This document shows positions 49,756 through 62,969 of a stretch of 64,000 nt of DNA, piece by piece. The stretch covers positions 124,001-188,000 of the forward strand of contig JASBNA010000064.1 of NCBI GenBank assembly GCA_038087015.1. Reading direction: 5' to 3'. The notes under the pieces are model-generated. The model ran no database searches. It saw nothing but the letters and a program-made list of their open reading frames with translations, and was not told the origin of the DNA. The position numbers and the translations under genes are program-made. Position 1 is the stretch's first letter. Each line of letters opens with the position of its first letter. Source of the stretch: Cerrena zonata. Taxonomy: Eukaryota > Basidiomycota > Agaricomycetes > Polyporales > Cerrenaceae.

Positions 49756-50722
49756 TTACTCTTCCACATCCATAGCTTGCCCCTTGTCACGAGTCTCGTC
49801 CAGCCCTCTCGCGTCCCTTCGTTCTTCTTCCTCCTCCAGCGCCATCGCATCATCCACCTCGTCTTCATCTTCAGCCTCATCTTCGTCCTCATCTTCCATC
49901 ACCTCGTCCTCACCCTCATCATAGACCTGTTCGTCTTCCAACTCCTCGTCTCCTGCGATCATGGTGACCCCTACTTCACCGTCTTGGCTCGCTGCCTGTG
50001 ATGTTTCGGTTGTTGCTGTCGCACGGGAAACAGAGGCTGGAATAGTGATGGTAGGCCCCGATGTAGCCTTTTCTTTGCCTTTGCCCTTCCCATTCGATAT
50101 TGAGGAGGCAGGGTCTGTGGCGGCATCGGTTGTGTCCTTTCCTTTCCCCTTTGCTGAAGCGGTACTGGAACCTTTCCCGGCGCGACTCGTCTTTTGCAGT
50201 TCTCGGTAGACTTTATAGATAATCAGTATATGTGGAAATTGTAACCGCGAGACGTGTTACCTTGTAACTCGTCCTGTAATTTGTCCACCATATCTCCGAA
50301 TTGTGTTGCTTCGAGTGCTTTGAGCACATCCGAGGCTGAGATACTTTTATGTTGTTTCGAGGCAGCAACATCATGTGCTCTATAGTGAGATAAATTATGG
50401 CTTAAACGTAAATTAACAGTAGCGGGACCAAGGGGTGACATACGTTGCAGCGATGTAGTTCACAAATACAGTCGATCCCTTGAGCAACGCCAGGACAGTT
50501 TCTTTTTGAAGTTTTACATTGTCGGGAAGCTAGAATGAGTAGATTCTTTGTTGAGTACATCGATATACTCATATGAGCCGTTCCGTAAAATGACAGACCC
50601 ACAGCTGATCGTGCAATTCGTGTTACAAGACTTCTAGGTAGATCATACGCGTCAATCCCTTCTGAATTGGCGTCCTGTTGAGCCTGTGCGGTTGGTGCTG
50701 TGGTGGATTCTTTTCGGGGCAT
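49756..50722 (-). CDS. DNA polymerase epsilon histone-fold subunit (POLE3/Dpb4-like)
   Basis: Four exons join in frame: 50603-50722, 50444-50529, 50261-50379 and 49756-50210, for 259 residues. The H2B-like histone fold lies at about 25-110: YDLPRSLVTRIARSALPDN, KLQKETVLALLKGSTVFVNY, IAATAHDVAASKQHKSISASD and VLKALEATQFGDMVD. ARSALP and ISASDVLKAL are hallmark positions of POLE3/CHRAC17/Dpb4. The C-terminal 90 residues include a long Asp/Glu run, as in POLE3, preceded by a Lys/Gly/Ser linker. In complex with the POLE4/Dpb3-type partner it binds DNA in polymerase epsilon and in ISW2/CHRAC-type remodelers. The tail here is longer than in animals. Confidence in family is high; which complex it serves is not shown by sequence. 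Confidence 0.9.
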
Positions 50723-52406
50723 TTGTAGAGTATATATACCACCAATATAGTGAAAGAAAGTAGAGGAAACAAGTTCAGAGCTTGAGGGTACTGTACTATG
50801 TAACTGTGAATTACTAGAATAGCAAATCGGGTTGGTGGGAAAGTCGCGTTCATCAACGCGTCTTGGCGTCTAAAGATGGGCGGTGGTCCCCAATGGCATA
50901 CCTTAGAACCTCTTGGATCTCATGCCAGCAATGTTCAATACTCACAGAGCTGTGATCCACCTCGAAAAGAATGTCGGCTCGCAATACGGGATCTCTCATC
51001 TTATCACTATTTCCCTTTACTGTTACAGATCGGACCGAGGCAGAGCAAAGTCTGCGGGATAGAATTCGAATAGGTTCGGAGCCAGAGCTGATATCCACAC
51101 CGCCGATGAGTGGCACTATGCGCAGCTCTATATCCAATATTGCTTTGTCGCAAAGGTAGTATTCATCCTTCAACTCTTCCAACTCATTCATCTCCGGGCA
51201 TATCTTTAGTTGTTGTAATGCATCTTTCTATGGGCGTACTTACTGACAAACGTCCCAGACCTTTTTATGTGGAACGGTAAGTTTTGAATCTCAATAAAGT
51301 TATTAATCACATCTCTTCTAGGTTTCTTACAGTTCCTGCAAGTCCTCGATTTATGTTTTGGATTCATCTTTGGTGGCACTCACCTTACCAGCGTTAGTGA
51401 ATCTGGTTGTTGTTAGTTTTGAAGCTCTGGTCATCGGGGACTACATAGAATGAACTTGATATCCAGATAAAACCTAGGTGTTCACCCTTGTCACACAGCC
51501 TGACTCATCCCCGGCGTTCAACAGCTCTGCCTCTCGTGAGCTTTGTATCATTCTACTAATGTGGATGTAGAACATCATCTATTTTGGCCTTAGGTTTCCT
51601 CTTGGGCCTAAGGCACGCTCATCTTACAGGTAACGAAACAGATCCAAGCTTCCATGTGAATTCAACGGATCCACCGCTGACGTTTGCTCCTGAATATTCT
51701 GTTAACTGATATGGCAGTGGATTATTGTTGTGATATATTATTGCGAACACCGATAGAGACGAAACGTTTCTGCTTAAACCTCACCCTCATCATCTGCGGG
51801 TAACTGAGATCTTACTTTGCAATCTCTGAAAATACTAGGCATCTGACTGGGAATGGTACTCATATTTTTTTTGGTCAACCCTCGCCATAGCTCCCGTGTT
51901 GTCATTCCGCTAATCTCCTTTGACGCTTAAACATGTCAGCTCATCGATAAACCAACCCCACTCCATCCTCTATCCTTTAGTCGGACATCCTGTCTGTTTC
52001 ACTCTGCTCGGTTTGCAACATCGATATCATTGTCTGACCGTGATTCAGGATTAGGCTCGGCAGGGCGTCTCAGACAAGAGACCGGCCATATGCTACATTC
52101 AAGGCCAATGCACACGCTCAACATCAGACGACAACATCATGGTTACTCAAACGCAGGGGCTCGGGATACCCATCTTACGTTACCCTACATGCAGGACCCC
52201 TTGAAAGCTTCGATCTCAGGGTTCGCCGGTGCTCTAACAATAGCACACAATGTCTCTCAACCTCGAACTTTGCGAATCCGAAGTTATGAAATTCGATCGC
52301 CGCTAGTAAAGTCTCGTGAGCCCCCTATCTCCTTATAGTTGGCTGTTTGAGACCTCAGAAGCAGCTCCTTTGTCTCCCGCTCTTGACACGCTAACCCTAT
52401 AGAACG
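50723..52406. other. Intergenic with one possible small gene
   Basis: 1.7 kb between the polymerase subunit gene and the P450. It contains the small frame at 50853-51191; the rest shows no recognisable coding or repeat signal. Confidence 0.4.
50853..51191 (-). CDS. Small hypothetical protein
   Basis: A single open frame of 112 residues beginning MNELEELKDEYYLCDKAIL and containing IELRIVPLIGGVDISSGSEP. The composition is that of a plausible soluble protein, without low complexity, signal peptide or membrane segment. I do not recognise a family. It lies upstream of, and on the same strand as, the polymerase-epsilon subunit. An intron starting GTGAGT at 50936 could change the end. It may also be a chance frame. 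Confidence 0.3.
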   Translation of the reverse strand: MNELEELKDEYYLCDKAILDIELRIVPLIGGVDISSGSEPIRILSRRLCSASVRSVTVKGNSDKMRDPVLRADILFEVDHSSVSIEHCWHEIQEVLRYAIGDHRPSLDAKTR

Positions 52407-54488
52407 ATGGAAGACATTGCATTTCTCAAATGGTTGGGTACCTTTGCTGCTGTCGGTTTGATCTGGGCATGTGGACGGAGGTTTTATCGCGTAAGTTACA
52501 CTTCCTACCAGAAGATTGAGCGTTTTAGACTCACTTTAGGGCTCAAAGCTCCGTCATATACCTACGGTTGGAGGACCGTCTTTACCAATACTGTCCTACC
52601 TTGGAGTTATAAGACTCATGCACGATGCTCGGAATATGCTTCACGAAGGCTACAACAAGGTGCATCATACTTACTCTCCACTGACTATGTCTAACCGACG
52701 TCATCCTAGCATTATGGTAGCTTGTTCAAAGTTGCATTTCCCAATCAGTGGTTTGTTGTCGTTACAGGCGACAAACTCATAGACGAATTGCGAAGGCTAC
52801 CAGATGATGTGGCATTATTCAAAGATGCTATCAAAGATGTCAGTTTGTACGATCCCTTGTTCAACTTCGGACATCTCCGCTGACCATGTTGTCCAGCTTC
52901 TGGAGTTAGATACAACGATAGGTCCGGCATTTCATGCTGATCCGTATCACATTGATGTCATTCGCACTCAACTCACAAGGGGTATTGGAAACGCATTTCC
53001 TTCCCTCTACAACGAGATTGAAGATGCATTCGAGGAGTTGCTGCCTGTCTATGCAAATCGTAAATACCTCTCGTTGTTGTGTTCACGTCTAAAGTCTTGA
53101 CTCACGATATATAGAATGGACAGTCGTAGACGACATGCTTCAGAAGTTACAGAGGATTACTGCACGTGTAAGCAACAGGGCTTTTGTTGGGATGCCGATA
53201 TGTGAGACTCGGACACAACAACTTACCAAGCAATTGATCAATGTTTTAACTTTGAACCACTTAACTAGGTCGAAATAATACATATTTGGACTTAGTCATA
53301 CAGCATACCATGGATATAGCTTGGACAAGGAAAAGGATGATTCTCATCCCTCGTTTTCTTAAACCGTATGTTATGCATCACTCGTCGTAGGGATTGTATG
53401 CTCACTGGAGTAATTATAGGCTCGCTGCAATGTTCTTCTCGAGGGCACTCAATGACATCAACCAGGGTCATGAGCTGCTACTTCCCGTTCTCGTGGAACG
53501 AAGAAATAAATTCGATAATCAAGAAAAAGACCCTGCCAGTGGACCTTCGGCAAGTTTGGTGTTTAATATGGCGGAAACACTCGATCTGAATTGTTGTCGT
53601 TTTCCTAGGACTATCTCGACTGTCTTATGGAAGCTGCGTTATTACGTGGTAAAGGCTTAGAGAGCGTCACGCAAATGATATTTGCTACTAATTTTGCCGC
53701 AATACATACATCGTCGAATGTGAGTTCACTCTTACACAACAGCATACTACTACTTTGATTCATTTAAAATCTTCTAAGTCTATGATGTACTTCCTGTACG
53801 ACGTGGCGGCACACCCGGATTGTATACCCTCTCTCAGGGAAGAGATCCAAGAAGTTGTGCGTGACCAAGGATGGACTAAAGACGCTGTTGGAAAACTGCT
53901 CAAACTCGACAGTTTCATGAGAGAGTCTCAGAGGTTTAACGGAACGAGCGCAAGTAAGAAATCCTTCTTGTCATCTCACTTCTGATACTCTACTTACTCA
54001 ATCACGTACTCAATCACGTACTTTAGTCTCCGTGATGAGGAAGTCCGTGAAAGGAGTCACCTTCAGTAATGGGCAATACGTACCTCCTGGAGTGGTGATG
54101 GTTGTACCTGCGCGAGAGATCCACTTTGACAGTCGCGTCTATGACAACCCGGACGTGTTTGATCCGCTTAGGTTTTATACCATGCGTGCCAATGGGGTTA
54201 ATGAACAATTTGCCAATACCTCCACAAGCTACGTCGCTTTTGGTCTTGGTAAACATGCATGGTATGTGTAGGCTCTTACATATGTCGGGATCTCTTTCGC
54301 TGACAGTAAAGCGCAGTCCAGGCCGATTTTTTGCCTCGTGTGAGCTGAAAGCGATGGCCGCTCATCTGCTTCTGCATTACGATTGGAAGTTCGAGACCGG
54401 TAAGGACAGGCCAGAAAATCGATGGTTTGCAGTATCAGTGATGCCAGACACCGATGTCGAATTGTTATTCAAGAAAAGAGAGTGGTAG
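52407..54488 (+). CDS. Cytochrome P450 monooxygenase (CYP512-like)
   Basis: Eleven exons join in frame: 52407-52490, 52540-52659, 52710-52838, 52897-53059, 53115-53201, 53269-53365, 53420-53549, 53609-53719, 53779-53953, 54027-54261 and 54317-54488, giving 500 residues. An N-terminal anchor (about 8-24) and RHIPTVGGPSLPILSYLG (proline-rich hinge) lead into the P450 fold. The I-helix reads FATNFAAIHTSS, the variant of AGxDT common in fungal CYP512-like enzymes. The K-helix has ExxR as ESQR, and the heme loop is AFGLGKHACPGRFF with the cysteine codon split by the last intron. The seventh intron begins with GC (CCTTCG/GCAAGT). It should be an ER-bound oxygenase of hydrophobic substrates such as triterpenoids or aromatics; the substrate is inference. 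Confidence 0.92.
53995..54018. repeat. 12-bp tandem duplication in a P450 intron
   Basis: TACTCAATCACG is present twice head to tail near the 3' end of the ninth intron of the P450 gene, just before the acceptor. Confidence 0.8.
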
Positions 54489-55218
54489 ATATAACTTAAT
54501 TTGTTGAACGGGCTAGCAGAGCCTACTACTATGTCCTTCGAGAAATAATTATTAATATCTCCCGTGTCAGGTCATAAGTAACTTGAAAGCAACCTGAAAA
54601 AGGGATAAGTGTACAGCTGTAAGTGGTTCACGGAAACGATCGACCGGAATATTCGAACTCAGATCGAATGTTCGTCGCCGATCACCGCCAAGAAGGGCTC
54701 TCTTTTCACCGTCACAGTGACTCTGGAATGGCAACGTCGAACACGACTTACGGTCCTATCAGTATCAGTATCAATAACATTGACATCTTACACAGGTATT
54801 GGAAGGTGACTTTCCTTTATTCACTGCCAAGTCTATTCAATGCATGCAACGTCGTCTCGGGACGTACTTGTATCATGACGTGATGGTTTCTGTTGATGCT
54901 ACTAATGGTAAATGTGGTTTACAGGAATGATACGTTCTCATGCTGAAAATGGGCATTCTCAAGGTAAGGCTCGGGCAGCGCGAACGGGTCTCTATCATCG
55001 TAATTCGACACATCTGGTTTTGTGCGGTCCCGAAGTGCTCGTCATCGCTATATCTATTCTGGGTTCTGTTCATAGTAAGGAAGCCCCTGTCATCGGGACG
55101 GGAGATGTCACCTTGTTGCTTCGCATTTCAATTATGCAAAACTCAGGCTGGAGCTTATAAGTCGCTCGCGACTTGGATTTGCGCAGGTTTACTATTCTCA
55201 TTTCCTTGTTTCGCCAAA
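54489..55218. other. Intergenic, no gene seen
   Basis: 730 bp between the P450 and the first DUF6533-like gene, same strand. Short frames only, no recognisable motif. Confidence 0.45.
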
Positions 55219-56542
55219 ATGATAGCGAATAATTCGATGCCTCTTCCTAATCCTATGACACCACTCGCTTGGCTCCAACCAGAAATCGCTTCACAACTTG
55301 AAGTTGCAAGATATCTCTTCTCCACAGTGATAGGGGTAAAACCGAACCTCACGATACATAAACGAAAACTGACCGGGTCGATATAAAAGGCTTGGTTATG
55401 CGACGTATTCCTCGCCATTCGTGGTGAAATTCAAATCGTGAAGAGGCATAAGCTCTCTCTGCCTGATATTGTCTATGTCCTAGCGCGGTGTGTGCTGACG
55501 TCATACCTCGTCGAGTGCCTAGGTCTCATATTTGTTTTCTAGTATTGTATCCGGGGGATATGTTATGTGTTCTTGGGCATTCGTTGGTAAAATATCCTCG
55601 TTTACATGGTGTTACGTTTCTCACTTTGGCTATAGCGGCCGCTGTCAATAATTGTCACATCCTCGCTAAGACGATTGGCTGGTTTGGGGCCTTTGCGCTA
55701 CCCTGCAACTCCTTGCTTTTCTTCCTTCGGGTTCGAGCCGTTTTTCTTCATTCGAACATCATTGTTTTCGGCTTTTTGATACTGTGGCTGTCCACATTAT
55801 CCGCTCTCACTATTCCATTCACTGTCAATGGAGCTCATATCGGTACAACCAAGAGCTGTATCAACAGTGAAATTAGGAAGCTAACCTCCGCGGGAACGGT
55901 TGCGACAGCGGTTTTTGATACAATGGTCTTTTTGGCAATCTCTTTTCGCATCTTACAATTAAGCCTGCGAGATAGTTGGAAAGACCGTCTCTTCAAGTCA
56001 TTTCTCAGTGGAGAAGGTTTGGGATGGGTGTCTAAAGCCGTATTGCATACTGGGCAGCTATATTTCATGTAAGGCGTCACGTACCCGTCCGTATTAGACT
56101 CAGACTAAAGTCTTGAAGGGCAACTATAGGATTTAACATGCTAACGGTGATATCAGTTCTATCGCCCACCATTCCCCCGGTACTAAGGTCAACATCTTCT
56201 GCCCCGAACGTCGCACTCCAAAATGCTATGGCGTGTCGAGTCTATCGTCTTCTCAAATTAGCGAGACCGGAAGACGACCTTTCCTTGGTCTTCAATAATC
56301 GCATGCCAAAGTCTACGATTCGTTTCGCCTCCACGACCGGGAACAATCCCAATCGTACACTTGACGACCATTCACGGATGAGGAATAACGGCGGACAGCC
56401 TACTCCGTTACCGTTTTTGGATTCGGATAGAAGTTGGTTGGTAACAAGTGACACCGTTAGACGGGAAGAACATACTTCCCATCAAGCTCATGATATCGAT
56501 GTCCCGTACAGCAGAACTCGGGGAGTTGAGGACATCGTATGA
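55219..56542 (+). CDS. DUF6533-like multi-pass membrane protein, copy 1
   Basis: Five exons join in frame: 55219-55335, 55390-55487, 55543-55586, 55636-56068 and 56119-56542, for 371 residues. The region DVFLAIRGEIQIVKRHKLSL followed by PDIVYVLARIVSGG is the agaricomycete DUF6533-type start (first loop and helix). It is followed by helices such as FALPCNSLLFFLRVRAVFL, IVFGFLILWLSTLSALTIPF and TVATAVFDTMVFLAISFRIL. PNVALQNAMACRVYRLLKL closes the membrane part, and a hydrophilic tail of about 110 residues follows. About seven helices fit a receptor-like topology, but no ligand or G-protein link is known. An acceptor at 56118 (TTGAAG) rather than the later TATAG is needed to avoid a stop and to match the paralog at 57643. 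A second ATG at 55237 is in frame. Confidence 0.8.
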
Positions 56543-57642
56543 ATCAGCTTGCGACACCGTACATAATCGAAATTGACTTGCTTGGACAATGCCTGTCGTG
56601 TACTAAATAATGCTTATCACTGTTCGACATTAATATTACAAGTGAGTGATGTCATTGAATCTCATGTTTATGGTTGCTTAGCGCTTCGTTTACCCTTCTA
56701 GCACGGTTTATGATCATCTTCTTAAAGAACTACATAAACAAGATCTAGCCTAAACCTATTTGGTATCCGAAGCCGCTTCATTCTTGACCTTAAGTATGCA
56801 CTTGATAAGAACAGCTCGGAAAGACAATTGGCGAATGACTACAAACGACTACTACGGTGCAGTGTTCTCCCGAGTCTATGAACTTTAATGCGTTAACATT
56901 CTGCTTCTGAGACATCTTTAGAGTATGGGACTGAACGTCGTCATATGGCACTCGGATGTTGTTGCCCCGTTTAATCTAGCCAACTACGCTCTGTCATAGG
57001 CTGTAGAAGCACGTCGGACTAAAGCTAGTAAGTCTAGCCGGTTCAACTCCTTTCGGGGCCCTCATTGTTGACTGTTTGGTATTTTCATGGCATAGCTTTC
57101 CGGAAATTCAAATAAAAGCATGAGCAATTCAATTTCTCAGTGGCTGAGACCGGGGTATGTATCAATGGTATTCAACCTTCAATCTATGGTATAGCAGTAA
57201 TACGGGACGAGAAGACCACTGCCATTACCGAGTCTCAGTTGCTTAACATCTCGGCCCGAGCTATCCTAAGCGTAACCTTCTGCAATCTGTCCCTGTAGGC
57301 CCGTTCCTGTCCACCCTGTCAACGTGTTAGTTTCAGATCTACAGCGTTGGGGATTCGATACCCGAATCCGCATCGTATTATATCATTGGTAATTTACATC
57401 ACCTCTGTGTAACTGTATATTGCTCAAACTGAATAGGCAGCTGACATGGTCATACTAAGCTTCCCCTCCTTAGTGGTTTCACCGTAGCCGTGAAGCTTGA
57501 CTAATCTCATTCACTGCGCTTTCTAAATGGGAACCCCCCTTCCACAATGAACCTTCTATGACACCGGGAGACGCCACTAACATAGCTATAAGAATGAAGA
57601 CTTTGTGATCTGGCTTTCCTTTCCCATCCTCAACCCGCTAGG
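56543..57642. other. Intergenic between tandem membrane-protein genes
   Basis: 1.1 kb without a supportable gene, RNA or repeat. Confidence 0.45.
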
Positions 57643-58958
57643 ATGGACGACACTGATCGTATCGCTGCAGACAATGTTGCGAATCTGCACATCGCGGCGT
57701 ATCTAGCTGTTGCAGTTGTGACTGTAAGCCTTCCTAGAACCTCCATGTTGTAATTATGATCTGTATTGATACCGTACGTAGGCTTGGACGTGGGATTTCA
57801 TTATCTCAATACCAGACGAAGTCCGCATCTTGTTCTATCGTAGACTTTCTATGCCCGACGTTGCCTATATCCTTGCACGGTAAGTCAGTAGTGCTCCTGA
57901 ATACGTGTCCTTCCTAAGAATGCGTATATCCTAGAGTTACATCAGGCGGCTTCCTAGGTGCCTCTCTGACATTCTTAGGTGTGCGGCACTGTTCTTGTAA
58001 TCCAAATTCTGGGACTCATATCCCCTTGACCTAGGTGCCAGCAATAGCCATAACTGCTCGTTACTCGGCAAGATTATCTCATGGTTTGGGGTATTCGCTC
58101 TTCCCTTCAACTCTATGCTCTTCTTCCTTCGCGTTCAGGCCGTATTCCGTCGGTCTCCCATCATCGTGGCCATGTTTGCTTTCCTATGGCTTTCCACACT
58201 CAGTGCGTTTACCTTGCCCTTTGGCTCGGCGGGGCGGAACATTGCAACTGGCTGTGTGACAACGACCGTCACTCGGTATAGCTCTGTCGGGTTCATTACC
58301 GTCGCGATATTCGATATGAGCGTGTTTATCATGATCTCTGTTCGATTGGTGTCATATGGAATGGCCGACTCGTTCAAAGAGCGTATTGTTTCGTTCTTTA
58401 GTGGATATGACATGGGTCAACTGTCGAGGGCTGTTCTAAAGACCGGTCAACTGTACTACCTGTGAGACACTCCTTCGAACATTCATATTATGATTATTAT
58501 TATTTACTCATCTTCGTTGTAGGGTCACAGTCGGGGTCAACCTCTTCGCCGTCGTCTCCCTCCTCACATCATCATTCCCTCCCGCCGTTCGTGCTGTACT
58601 CACCATGCCCAATGTCGCACTACAGAATGCGATGGCGTGCAGAGTCTATCGACTACTGAAACTAGGTTTCATCGAAGAAGACCCTTCCACCATGCGCACC
58701 TCACAACTTCCCGAGTATGAAGATACTCAGTCACTTCGTTATATCACAAATGGCAACACTGCGACAACGGATTATAATACCCGGGACAGAGGGACACTAG
58801 AAGATAGTATTAACATGATGGAGCTTACTAGGGACATGGTGGCATATGGAAGGAATCGCACTTTTCCTGCCGCACCATTGCAGATATCGGTTAACGAAGT
58901 GGTCGAAGTCGCTGTCGAAGACAGTCGATGGAGACCAAGGACTCATAGGAGTGTATAG
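57643..58958 (+). CDS. DUF6533-like multi-pass membrane protein, copy 2
   Basis: Five exons join in frame: 57643-57723, 57782-57879, 57935-57957, 58035-58461 and 58523-58958, for 354 residues. It is a tandem paralog of the gene at 55219: the second exon is 98 nt in both, all phases agree, and blocks such as WFGVFALPFNSMLFFLRVQAVF, trimmed here to the core FNSMLFFLRVQAVF, and PNVALQNAMACRVYRLLKL are shared. The first loop reads TWDFIISIPDEVRILFYRR and LSMPDVAYILARVTSGG. About seven hydrophobic helices precede a polar C-terminal tail of about 110 residues without strong similarity to the tail of copy 1. The role is unknown; membrane sensing is an inference from topology only. Confidence 0.82.
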
Positions 58959-59366
58959 AAATATATACACGTATACCCCGCTGTGATTATTCTCTCATTT
59001 TCTCACTCAGTCACGGTCAATCACTTTCCTTTACTTTTCGGTGTAACTTATTCGTATTTCTTATTAAAGTTCCTTATTTGAAGTGTAGTGTGTAGTCATA
59101 CCCTGTAGCACTTGTATTGATAGCGTAGGTTACTTATGCCGGTGAAGATGCTGCTGTTTTACTACTTATGCCTTCTGTCATGTGTACCACGACCAAGTTC
59201 AAAACATAAACATTCTAGTACAAAGTCTCACTACTGATGTTCGAGTCCAAATATGGAATGCCCCAAAATGGTAAACTCGATTGCTGACAAAGCACATTTT
59301 CCTCAACGCGTCTGAGAAACGTTTGCTTGTGCAAGTCTCAACTTCACCCCATCCGTATCCGTGAAA
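58959..59366. other. Intergenic, promoter of PRP43
   Basis: 408 bp between two plus-strand genes; no other feature seen. Confidence 0.5.
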
Positions 59367-62271
<2,905 letters not shown>

Positions 62272-62969
62272 TCTCATGATGTCTTGTTCTAGTATCTAGA
62301 GTGTTGTATTAGATATTCAGGACGATCGACCATTCATACCGCTCCTTCAATGACTGATGACATGGTGATTTGACATTCGCCGGGCTGCTGACGGTCTCGT
62401 GCATGGCTGGACAGAGGATCTTACGAGCAATAAATGGGCAGGATTGCAAATTGCAGCTATAGTTCGCTTGTAAGCACTTTGAACTTACAGTTCGTTAGCA
62501 AGCACTTTTCAAACCTTCAATCCGGCCATCGTACCAGGCGCAACAGATATTCAAACATGGAATTTCTGCCAGTTTATTCTATTAAATCCTACGCAGAGGT
62601 AATTACTGCTATTGGATCATGTAGGTGTCGGCGTGTGTAGCGGGGTAAGATAAGACATAGCCTTGTTGGTTCCCATGCCTGCGGGGTGTGCCCCAGAGAG
62701 AGATAGCCGATGGGCCGTCGGGAAGCGGGATGCCGATTAGTGTTCGCCGCTCATCGTTGGCGACGGCGAAGAGGCCCAAAAGAAAACAGAACTCGTCCAT
62801 CTTCGAGCTCATCATCCAAAACAGGAAACTCACATAGGCGCTGAAAGTGGGGTACAACATTGGCGCCGACTGGTGAGAAGACATAAAGAGCGAACGTCTT
62901 CTTCCTCTCTGTCTATCCCTGGCCTCCCTCTCTGGCATATCTTCTCATCCTCACTACCTTTCCTCCATC
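62272..62969. other. Intergenic, no gene seen
   Basis: About 700 bp between PRP43 and the last gene. A 109-codon minus-strand frame at 62609-62938 has no recognisable features. Confidence 0.45.

Noticed and set aside
52030..52338. 102-codon plus-strand frame before the P450
   Set aside because: No motif, and it does not join in frame to the P450, which has its own ATG and anchor at 52407.
42998..54488. A secondary-metabolite cluster made of the FAD oxidase and the P450
   Set aside because: No terpene synthase, polyketide synthase or peptide synthetase lies between or near them, and housekeeping genes separate them.
57030..57060. GGTTCAACTCC, tRNA-like B-box
   Set aside because: No five-base T stem and no matching acceptor stem upstream.
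62609..62938. 109-codon minus-strand frame
   Set aside because: No recognisable features and it lies in the likely promoter of the gene at 62970.
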